Both the position numbers and the translations under genes were made by a program. Below the pieces are notes generated by a model. That model had not been told where the DNA came from and did not search any database. It saw only the letters and a list, made by a program, of their open reading frames with translations. From contig NZ_QOCL01000016.1 in assembly GCF_004006665.1 (NCBI RefSeq), positions 152,350 to 216,349 of the forward strand: DNA of 64,000 nucleotides. Direction: 5' to 3'. Positions 43,080 to 50,605 of this stretch are shown here, one piece after another. Within the stretch, counting starts at the first letter, position 1; every line of letters starts with the position of its first letter. The DNA comes from Halobacteriovorax sp. HLS (GTDB lineage Bacteria > Bdellovibrionota > Bacteriovoracia > Bacteriovoracales > Bacteriovoracaceae).

Positions 43080-43288
43080 ACGTACTTCCTGAGATTAATT
43101 TCACTATTGTTATTATTTAGAGTTTAACTCAGTGTTAAAAAATATACAATTTGAAGCAATAAAATACCCTAGTGATGCTGATAAGAATCAGTCATTTAGC
43201 GCACTTTTTTGAGAGGCAGAGTAAAAGTGTCGGGTATCATATTTAGCCAATAAATTAAGCCAGTTGTATCGACTTTCTTAAATCATGC

Positions 43289-43294
43289 TATGAT
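43289..43294 (+). promoter_or_regulatory. Possible -10 box of the hydroxylase gene
   Basis: TATGAT ending 7 bases before the ATG at 43302, with TTGTAT 19 bases upstream as a poor -35. No ribosome binding site is present, so a leaderless start is possible. Confidence 0.3.
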
Positions 43295-43301
43295 TTAGTA
43301 C

Positions 43302-44069
43302 ATGGGCGTTGAAAATTATCTTATTCTAATATCTGTACTAATGCTTTCAATATTAGAGTTATATTTCTATAGATCAAAGCAAGAGAAGTTTTCTAAAGGT
43401 AAGAAAGAAGATATATCTTGGTATCTTATTCATACGATTGTCTCACCCTTTATAAATAGCAGTTTAGTTTTTCTAATTGGTAAGTATATCTCGTTTGGGC
43501 TTTCTCTACATGGAGTAGGGTTAGATTTGATTAGTTATGGAATCACTATTTCAGTCTTATCTCTTGTTATTTTCCAAGATTTTGTCTCCTATTGGTCTCA
43601 TCGCTTTATGCATAGAGTAGACTCTTTATGGGGGATTCATAAAGTTCATCATACTACGACTGAGCTTAATGTTCTTTCTTCTTTCAGACACTCGATCTTT
43701 GAAAACATTGTGAATGTTACGATTGTAGGTTCACTTAGTGGTCTCATTATAGTGTCAGATTCAGTGAGAGGAGCAGTGGGAATCTTCTTCTCTTTATTAT
43801 GCCTATTTCAGCATGGAAATATCTCAATAGTCTTTCCACGATGGTTTAGAGAAGTATTTATCACTCCAAGAAATCACTTTTGGCATCATTCAAAAGAGAC
43901 ATATTTTAAGGGAGGTCAGAACTTTGGCTTCTTGCTCTGCATATGGGATAAGGTCTTTGGAACTTATTATTTTCCAGATCACATCAACACCGAACTTGGT
44001 GTTGACGATGAGTCTGATATTCCAAAAGAGTTCTATAAGAAATTACTTTATCCTATTTTGAAGGAGTAG
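43302..44069 (+). CDS. Sterol desaturase/fatty acid hydroxylase-family membrane protein
   Basis: 255 residues, four to five membrane helices. The di-iron histidine motifs of the family are complete: HRFMH (about 107), HKVHH (about 119), H-x-x-F after SSFR, and HFWHH (about 205). These enzymes hydroxylate or desaturate lipids, sterols or ether lipids in the membrane with O2. It is a paralogue of the broken gene at 55870-56661, which lies on the opposite strand. Stops 2 bases before the convergent methylthiotransferase-like gene. Confidence 0.88.
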   Translation: MGVENYLILISVLMLSILELYFYRSKQEKFSKGKKEDISWYLIHTIVSPFINSSLVFLIGKYISFGLSLHGVGLDLISYGITISVLSLVIFQDFVSYWSHRFMHRVDSLWGIHKVHHTTTELNVLSSFRHSIFENIVNVTIVGSLSGLIIVSDSVRGAVGIFFSLLCLFQHGNISIVFPRWFREVFITPRNHFWHHSKETYFKGGQNFGFLLCIWDKVFGTYYFPDHINTELGVDDESDIPKEFYKKLLYPILKE

Positions 44070-44071
44070 TA

Positions 44072-45370
44072 TTAAGATTGCGCAACTTTCGTTTCTTTTT
44101 TAAATTTAAAAATTCCAAATATATCTTTCACAAAACCACGAACACACAAAAAGATCTGCCAAGATAGTGCAACAATGGTTATAACACCCATTCTGAAAAA
44201 CTTAATTGGTGTACTAATCATTTCAGGGTCTCTTTCTGCTTTAGTTCCTGGACGAACGCCAAATACAATTGGAACTATTACATCAAATCTAAATACGGCC
44301 TTTAGAGATTGATAGAAATCAGTCCATGTCTCACTAGGGAGACCAACCATTATATCCGTCTTAACGATTAGGTTTGGATTCTTTTCTTTAATAGAGCTTA
44401 CGCAGTCAGCAACTGCAACAGGGTCATATCTACGTCCACTATGATATACAAGGCGAGTACTTCCACTTTGAATCGGAACAGTAACACCAATTGTCTTATG
44501 ATCCTTTAAGTATTTGTGAATATTCTCATGATAGAGAAGCCATCTAGGTTCAAGGTAGTTTAAGACTACTCTAAAGTCTTCTTTTCTTTCATAAAGAGGT
44601 GCCATTAAATCGGCTGGATTTTTATTTCTATCGAGACCCCAGGCTCCAATGTCTGTAGCAAGTAACCAGAAATTTTTGTAACCTTGTTCTAGACCTTTAT
44701 TTAAAGTGTCAAGAACAGTTAGCTCTTCCTGACTATGTACGAAACCTCTAGATTGCTTTATCGAGCAAAAAGTACACCCTCCTGCACAGCCATGACCTAC
44801 TTCAATAACATAGAACCCATCACTAAAGATCATCGTATCCAAGAAGTTTAATAGATAGCTATCTGTAATACCTAGTAGTCCGTATATAAATCGAACAGCT
44901 TTTCTAATGCCCCAAACGATTTTATGGGCAATACTAGAGTGACAATTTGTGATATCGTCGAAACGATTAGTAGTAATAGGTTTATAAGTCTTCTCATGAT
45001 CAAGACCAAGTGAAGTAGATAACTTCTCCATCTCTACAGGTTTCATGTGAGTGATATTTTTATTTTGATTAGCATATGAGTCATCAATTTTTTCAGCTCT
45101 AATTGCTGAGTAGCAACCTGCGATGATAAGCTTCTTATCATCAGCAGCTCCATTCATTTGCGTCTTCATCATCTTTTCAATATATCTTTCACTTTGGTCT
45201 TCAAAGCCAGGTGTTACTGAGCATGTGTTTACAACAATTACATCAGCATCGTCAGCTTTGAAAACTCTCGTCATATCTTCTGATTTGAAGTAATCATCAT
45301 AAACAGCACTTTCCCAAAGATTACTAGTGCATCCGGCCGCGGTAGAATAAATGTAATATTTTTTACTCAC
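44072..45370 (-). CDS. MiaB/RimO-like radical SAM methylthiotransferase-family protein
   Basis: 432 residues. An N-terminal UPF0004-like domain carries three cysteines (AAGCTSN, NTCSVT, AGCYS) expected for the second Fe-S cluster, then the radical SAM motif CAGGCTFC, VPIQSGS and DIMVGLPSET. The usual C-terminal TRAM RNA-binding domain is missing; instead the chain ends in a hydrophobic helix (about 395-415) and a basic tail. So it may be a membrane-associated relative that modifies something other than tRNA. GTG 45370 has AGGAG 7 bases upstream and is preferred over the TTG at 45400. Confidence 0.85.
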   Translation of the reverse strand: MSKKYYIYSTAAGCTSNLWESAVYDDYFKSEDMTRVFKADDADVIVVNTCSVTPGFEDQSERYIEKMMKTQMNGAADDKKLIIAGCYSAIRAEKIDDSYANQNKNITHMKPVEMEKLSTSLGLDHEKTYKPITTNRFDDITNCHSSIAHKIVWGIRKAVRFIYGLLGITDSYLLNFLDTMIFSDGFYVIEVGHGCAGGCTFCSIKQSRGFVHSQEELTVLDTLNKGLEQGYKNFWLLATDIGAWGLDRNKNPADLMAPLYERKEDFRVVLNYLEPRWLLYHENIHKYLKDHKTIGVTVPIQSGSTRLVYHSGRRYDPVAVADCVSSIKEKNPNLIVKTDIMVGLPSETWTDFYQSLKAVFRFDVIVPIVFGVRPGTKAERDPEMISTPIKFFRMGVITIVALSWQIFLCVRGFVKDIFGIFKFKKETKVAQS

Positions 45371-45487
45371 TAGAGAACTCCTAAGGTTTTCAAAAGACAA
45401 ACGTCCTAAATATTTAGTTATTATACGGTAACTTCAAAAATTATAAAATAGTAAATGAATATTCGTTTAAAAGCAGTATGTTATAAA

Positions 45488-46585
45488 TTATGAGGTTTTA
45501 ACCTGTTTTGAAAAAACGCAACCTTCACAAGCCTTATTATTAGATTTCATTAGATTTGAGAATTTTTTATAGTCTTCATGAATGTAAAGCTTTTTGAGGT
45601 CATATCCCAGTTCTCTTATATTTGAGACTTTGAAGCTAATGTCACAAGGAGTGAGAGTTCCATCATAGTAAAGAGTTACATTGTTCTTGTATAGTTTACA
45701 ATTCTTAGCACTCATTTTAGAAGGATCCTTAATATATTCAATTAAAGACGATTTACTAATAGATGGTTTAAAAATAATAGGTGTTTTTATTGATTTCTCA
45801 ATATTAAAAATATCTTTTATCACTTCTATGACTTTACTTGGATTAGTAAACTTAAAGGTGTTTCCTGTTTGATACTTACTGCTTAGGAAGTCGTTTTCAA
45901 AAAGCCTGCCACCTCGTGCATTATTTTGAAACGGAAGATTTACAGTTATTATATCTGGTCTTACCTTGGAGTCGCAGTGTCGAATTAAGGGAATGATCTC
46001 TTCAATATTCTCATCAAGTAACATTGTCTTTACATTGATAATTAATTTCTTCTTCGCTCTTTTAGATTCACTTTTTAGTAAGGTGATAAATTCTTCGGTT
46101 CTTTCAAAGGCATTAGAGCTACCTCTCAATTCATTATGCTTCTTATTCATACCATCAAGTGAGATTAGTATATATTCGATACTACTATTAATAATAGTAT
46201 CTATCATTGAGTCATTATATACAGTTCCATTTGTAGTAACAGAGCACTTAAATCCCATCTGCTTAAGTAGGATTAAGAACTCTTTGAAATTTTTGGCCAT
46301 AAATGGTTCTGCACCAGTTATATCTATAATTGTTGTTCTTGGTATTGATATGAGTATCTTTTTCCACTCATCAATTGAAAGAAGATCTGGTTCTTCTTGA
46401 TTCAAACCCTCTTTGAGGTAACAGAAAGGACAGCTCAGATTACACTTACTTGTAATTCGTATATGTAATACGAAAGGAGATTGAGCTAGGAGCCTTGAGA
46501 GCGACGGAACTATTAAGCTATAAAGGTGATTCAAGCAGTAGAAGATTTTGTTAATCATCTTTGCTTTGAATTTTCTAAGTATCAT
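45488..46585 (-). CDS. Radical SAM/SPASM-like protein, paralogue of 47933-49021
   Basis: 365 residues. The N-terminus (10-40) is a hydrophobic/amphipathic stretch. Radical SAM motif CNLSCPFC (C48, C52, C55), then DITGAEPFMAKNF, SLDGMNKKHNELRG, and a C-terminal cluster CKLYKNNVTLYYDGTLTPCDI ending CEGC. It shares this whole layout, including SKCNLSCPFCYLK and the C-terminal YKNNxTLYYxGxxxPCDI, with the gene at 47933. Divergent from the aminotransferase gene, 53 bases between starts. Confidence 0.87.
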   Translation of the reverse strand: MILRKFKAKMINKIFYCLNHLYSLIVPSLSRLLAQSPFVLHIRITSKCNLSCPFCYLKEGLNQEEPDLLSIDEWKKILISIPRTTIIDITGAEPFMAKNFKEFLILLKQMGFKCSVTTNGTVYNDSMIDTIINSSIEYILISLDGMNKKHNELRGSSNAFERTEEFITLLKSESKRAKKKLIINVKTMLLDENIEEIIPLIRHCDSKVRPDIITVNLPFQNNARGGRLFENDFLSSKYQTGNTFKFTNPSKVIEVIKDIFNIEKSIKTPIIFKPSISKSSLIEYIKDPSKMSAKNCKLYKNNVTLYYDGTLTPCDISFKVSNIRELGYDLKKLYIHEDYKKFSNLMKSNNKACEGCVFSKQVKTS

Positions 46586-46638
46586 TGCATAATGGTAACT
46601 TGTTAATAAATCTATTTCAATAGGCCCAGATTAGGTAA

Positions 46639-47940
46639 ATGATGACTGTACTGCCACGCTTTAAATATTTTGTATCATTACGCTCCCTAATTAGAGATTT
46701 AATGAGTCTATCTATAGCTAATATGAATGATAGAGCTGAAGTTAAGAAGTTTGAAGCTGAGCTGTGCTCATATTTCAATAGAAGTCACTGTATGACAGCT
46801 TCAAGTTATCGAATGTGTGTTTATTACTATCTTAAAAGTTTAAAACTAAGACCAGGGGATGAAGTTCTTCTTGGTCCTATTACAATTGCTGATCTGATCA
46901 ACGTTATCCTGATCTTGGATCTTAAGCCAGTTTTTGTAGATATTGATCCACAAACTCATAATATTTGCTTAGATTCGTTGAAGAGCTCTAAATCTAAAAA
47001 GTCTAAAGTGTTAATTATGACCTATTTATCTGGCATGGTTGGTGAGACGAGTGAGGTTCTTAAGTTATGCAAAGAGAATGAGATTAAAGTTATTGAAGAT
47101 ATCTCACAGGCATATGGTTCAAGACTTTGCGAAGATAAAGATCCTTATGATGGAGATATTCAGATCGGCTCGCTTAGCTCTGGAAAACTAATTTCAACCT
47201 ACACGGGAGGTTTTGCATTAACTAACGACAAGTTGGTGCTTGATCTAATAAATAATGAAATAAAAGAAGAAATATCTCCCCCAAAAATTAGATTCTTAAG
47301 TGAAGTCCTTACAAATATTAAAATTAATATCGCAACATCAAAAACCATATTTCCCTTTGTATATTTATTATTTTCTTTCCTATGGAAGTTTAGTCCTAAC
47401 TCAATGAAGAAACTTACGAATACCAAGTTTCATACAAGGTCGGAGAAATATGATGTATTCTTTGACGATTTTCCGATTCGTAGAAAAGAGATTCCGATGG
47501 GGTGGAAAACCTTTATGTGCTCATGGCAAGCTAGGGTAGGGATGAGGTATTTATCGGAAATATCGAAAAGAAACAAAAGAAGACAAGAATTAGGAAGTAT
47601 TTTTTACTCTTCACTAGCTGAAGAAGTTAAGAGTCGTATTCCTAGACTTGCTTTAAAAGAGGGATTTAATTTTTATCATATACCTTTCTCCTTAAAGGGC
47701 GATAAGAGTAGTGAGTTAATAGAGTTATTTAATATAGGTGTTGACTCTGAGGGGTATGGGTTAAATTTTTGTAGTGAAGAGAAAGCCTTTGATGAATACT
47801 GCAAGAAACTTAAAGGGGCGACTCATGTAAAAAAACACTCTGTTTTTCTTCCTTTACATGAAAGCTATAGTAAAAAGAGTATGCTAATTATCGCTGAGCG
47901 ACTCAATAGACTTTTTTCTGAGGAAGTAGAAAATGTTTAA
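46639..47940 (+). CDS. DegT/DnrJ/EryC1/StrS-family aminotransferase
   Basis: 433 residues. PLP-fold features: TASSYRMCVYYYLKSLKLRPGDEVLL, IADLINVILILDLKPVFVDIDP, VIEDISQAYGS, and SLSSGKLISTYTGGF with the PLP lysine at about K183. The segment at 225-265 is hydrophobic and unusual for the family, perhaps membrane-associating. It would make an amino sugar or act on a keto substrate made by a neighbour. Overlaps the downstream radical SAM gene by 8 bases, so the two are coupled: the same two activities that are fused at 31784-33736. Confidence 0.85.
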   Translation: MMTVLPRFKYFVSLRSLIRDLMSLSIANMNDRAEVKKFEAELCSYFNRSHCMTASSYRMCVYYYLKSLKLRPGDEVLLGPITIADLINVILILDLKPVFVDIDPQTHNICLDSLKSSKSKKSKVLIMTYLSGMVGETSEVLKLCKENEIKVIEDISQAYGSRLCEDKDPYDGDIQIGSLSSGKLISTYTGGFALTNDKLVLDLINNEIKEEISPPKIRFLSEVLTNIKINIATSKTIFPFVYLLFSFLWKFSPNSMKKLTNTKFHTRSEKYDVFFDDFPIRRKEIPMGWKTFMCSWQARVGMRYLSEISKRNKRRQELGSIFYSSLAEEVKSRIPRLALKEGFNFYHIPFSLKGDKSSELIELFNIGVDSEGYGLNFCSEEKAFDEYCKKLKGATHVKKHSVFLPLHESYSKKSMLIIAERLNRLFSEEVENV

Positions 47941-49021
47941 AAAGTTAAAAAATAAAATAATGAATCCATTATTTTTCTTTTTAAATGAAACTTATAGCTC
48001 TCTATCTGAACTATTTAGTTTCATCATTCCTCAAACGCCATTAGTTCTAAAAGTCCGAATTACTAGTAAGTGTAATTTAAGTTGTCCATTTTGTTACTTA
48101 AAGATCGGTTTGAATCAAAAAGAAGATGGGCACTTGACTCTTGAAGAGTGGGAAAAAATCTTAACAAATCTTCCTAAAAGAACCGTTGTAGATATCACAG
48201 GAGCTGAACCTGTTGCTTATCACAATTTAATACCGTTTATTGAATTACTAAACCGATTGAAGTTTAAATACTCCATAACAACCAATGGAACTCTTTATAA
48301 TGATGCAACGGCCGACTCCCTGGTTAAAAATAATTTGTCGGTACTAATGGTTTCCCTCGATGGAATGAAGGACACACACAATAGATTAAGAGGTAGTGAT
48401 AAGGCATTTGATAGAACTATTGAATTTATTCGTAGGATTGAGGCTGCAAAGAAGAAATTTAATTCTAAATATCCCGTAATAAGTATTAAGGCCACGGTTC
48501 TAGATGAGAACTATAGTGAACTTAATGATCTTGTTGACTTCTGCAATGAGAACTTTGAGCTAGATGTGTTTGGATTAACTCTACTTTTCCAGAATAGGGC
48601 CAGAGGTGGAATGGAATTAGTTGATGAGTTTGGTGCAAGTGAATTTTCTTCAGGAAATACTGCAGTATTTAAAGAGAGAGAAAAAGTTATTAAGTCTCTA
48701 GAGCAAATAATTAAAAGAAGGTCTAGTCTTCCTTTTCCTGTAGTTATTAAACCTCGTATGAGTATAAAAAGTGTGTATAAATATATTAATGATCCCTCGT
48801 CGATGGATGTTAAGTCCTGTCCTCAATATAAGAATAATCTAACTTTATATTATAATGGTGAAATCTCTCCGTGTGATATTGGACTTAATATTGGCAATAT
48901 TCGCGAATTAAATTATCGCTTCCCTGAAGTATATAAGGGCCCAAGGTTTTTAAAATTTAAGTCTCTCATGAGTAAGTCTCATAAGTCCTGTCAGGGGTGC
49001 TGTGCCGGTAAGCATTCTTGA
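47933..49021 (+). CDS. Radical SAM/SPASM-like protein, paralogue of 45488-46585
   Basis: 362 residues. CNLSCPFC (C47, C51, C54), DITGAEPVAYHN, SLDGMKDTHNRLRG, and a C-terminal CPQYKNNLTLYYNGEISPCDI and CQGCC. Architecture and length match the divergent gene at 45488. It is translated from within the end of the aminotransferase gene. Convergent with the B12-binding-like radical SAM gene, 1 base between stops. Substrate unknown; the coupling suggests a sugar or lipid-linked amino intermediate. Confidence 0.87.
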   Translation: MFKKLKNKIMNPLFFFLNETYSSLSELFSFIIPQTPLVLKVRITSKCNLSCPFCYLKIGLNQKEDGHLTLEEWEKILTNLPKRTVVDITGAEPVAYHNLIPFIELLNRLKFKYSITTNGTLYNDATADSLVKNNLSVLMVSLDGMKDTHNRLRGSDKAFDRTIEFIRRIEAAKKKFNSKYPVISIKATVLDENYSELNDLVDFCNENFELDVFGLTLLFQNRARGGMELVDEFGASEFSSGNTAVFKEREKVIKSLEQIIKRRSSLPFPVVIKPRMSIKSVYKYINDPSSMDVKSCPQYKNNLTLYYNGEISPCDIGLNIGNIRELNYRFPEVYKGPRFLKFKSLMSKSHKSCQGCCAGKHS

Positions 49022-49022
49022 A

Positions 49023-50408
49023 TTATTTTGTTTTAAATAAGATCTGTAGCATTTCTTGTATTTGAATTAAAAGATGTTCAAATGACTTTATTCTAAAAAA
49101 ACTTTTAAATAAATACTTTGGATTAAAGTAAAAAGACCTTACGGCTAGATTTCTAAGTTGATATATTTCATCTCCAGTTAAGACACCATTACTAAGAACC
49201 TTGTTATATCCGAAAGAGTCGAAGTGCTTTTCTTGTCCCTCTTTAATTCTTCCATCTTTTTGGGCCTCAGACCTTAAAGATGAACCGGCCAAAGGTGCAG
49301 CTATATTGAATGATGCGTAGTCGATATTAAGGCCTTTGGACATTGAGATTGTTTTTAAGATGTCCTCTTTCGTTTCGTTAGGAAGGCCAATCATAAAGTC
49401 TCCACATATATCAATACCAAGCTTTTTTGCATGGGAGAGAAGTGCATAAAATCGATCTTCTTTCATATGTCTGCCATACTTTTTTAAACTTTTAAAATTA
49501 TGCGACTCAATTCCAATTATTAATGTATGGCAACCTGATTGTTTCATTAACTCTAGTAGTTCAGGATCGTATTGATTTGGATGAAAATAAGTACTCCAAG
49601 TGAACTTAACTTTTCTGCTGATCATCTCTTTTAGTAATGAAATGGTATTTTCTCTTGGAAGTCCGAAAGACCTATCTCCCATATAAATTTCTTTTAAACC
49701 TAACGCCTTAATATGCTCTAGTTCTTCTATTACGTCTGTATAGTGTCGATAAATGTTTGGAAACTTTGCTACAACACAATAGCTACAAGAATAGGGACAG
49801 CCCCATGCTGTAAAAACGGTTGTATATTTAAACCTAGTTGAAAAAGGCCATCTGTATTCTTTGAGAAGAAAGTTAGAATGGTGTGGCATCTTAATTTTTA
49901 CAGGAATAGGTTTTTTTAGATCAGTTCTTGTATAGGTATTCTCACTTACAAAGCCCTTTCCATCTTCCCAGTGATTAATATCACTGATTAGAAACTGCTC
50001 GATACTTATCTCGAGTGGATTAGATAGTACACCATTTGAATAGGGACGTATTTGCTCTACGGCCTTAGGGTCTATGAAAGCATCGCCAAAAACAAAGAGG
50101 GGCATATCTGGATAAGTTGATCTAATCACTTTTACAAAATTGAAATCTTCTGCCCAGTTTGTATCAGCAAGGGCAATAATGAAGAAACTTTTTTCCTTTT
50201 TTTCAATTTTTTTTAAAACTTTTTCTTGTGAAATATTTTTAGCAATAGCATCTATAAGTGTGAAATTCTCTCTTGAGAAATGTGAGGATAAAAGTAGGAA
50301 ATCATAGGGTTGGTAAAGGTAATTTCCTTTAGATTCTGTTGCGCAATCAAAATTACGAATTAATTTACGACCTTTCATAGAGGGGGGATTGATGAAAAGA
50401 GCGTGCAT
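49023..50408 (-). CDS. Radical SAM protein with B12-binding-like N-terminal domain
   Basis: 461 residues. N-terminal Rossmann-like domain (1-150, begins MHALFINPPS) in the place of the cobalamin-binding domain; the DxHxxG motif that gives the cobalt ligand is not seen. The core has CPYSCSYC (near 205-212), EIYMGDRSFGLPREN and IIGIESHNFKSLKKYGR, FMIGLPNET, as in the BchE/HpnP/HpnJ-type class. These act on lipids, porphyrins, hopanoids or phosphonates. The C-terminal 60 residues are helical and basic, like those of 56745. AAGGAAAT ribosome binding site. Divergent from the ASPIC protein gene. Confidence 0.85.
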   Translation of the reverse strand: MHALFINPPSMKGRKLIRNFDCATESKGNYLYQPYDFLLLSSHFSRENFTLIDAIAKNISQEKVLKKIEKKEKSFFIIALADTNWAEDFNFVKVIRSTYPDMPLFVFGDAFIDPKAVEQIRPYSNGVLSNPLEISIEQFLISDINHWEDGKGFVSENTYTRTDLKKPIPVKIKMPHHSNFLLKEYRWPFSTRFKYTTVFTAWGCPYSCSYCVVAKFPNIYRHYTDVIEELEHIKALGLKEIYMGDRSFGLPRENTISLLKEMISRKVKFTWSTYFHPNQYDPELLELMKQSGCHTLIIGIESHNFKSLKKYGRHMKEDRFYALLSHAKKLGIDICGDFMIGLPNETKEDILKTISMSKGLNIDYASFNIAAPLAGSSLRSEAQKDGRIKEGQEKHFDSFGYNKVLSNGVLTGDEIYQLRNLAVRSFYFNPKYLFKSFFRIKSFEHLLIQIQEMLQILFKTK

Positions 50409-50451
50409 AATATTTCCTTAAAAAAGTACTTTTAAAAAGCGCAAAAAATAA

Positions 50452-50480
50452 TTGACACTTTTGGTACACAGTAAAAATAA
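50452..50480 (+). promoter_or_regulatory. Possible promoter of the second FG-GAP/ASPIC gene
   Basis: TTGACA (50452-50457) with an A-rich AAATAA 17 bases downstream; a good -35 but a poor -10 box. It precedes the GTG at 50606 by about 125 bases. Confidence 0.35.
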
Positions 50481-50605
50481 ATAGGAAGAATTAAGGCCCA
50501 AATTTCTAGTTACTTATGCTTGCTGAGCACAATCATAGTGAAATATCCTTTATTTATGTTAGCCTTAATATTGTATTTAATTTTAACATAGAAAAGAGGT
50601 CCGTT

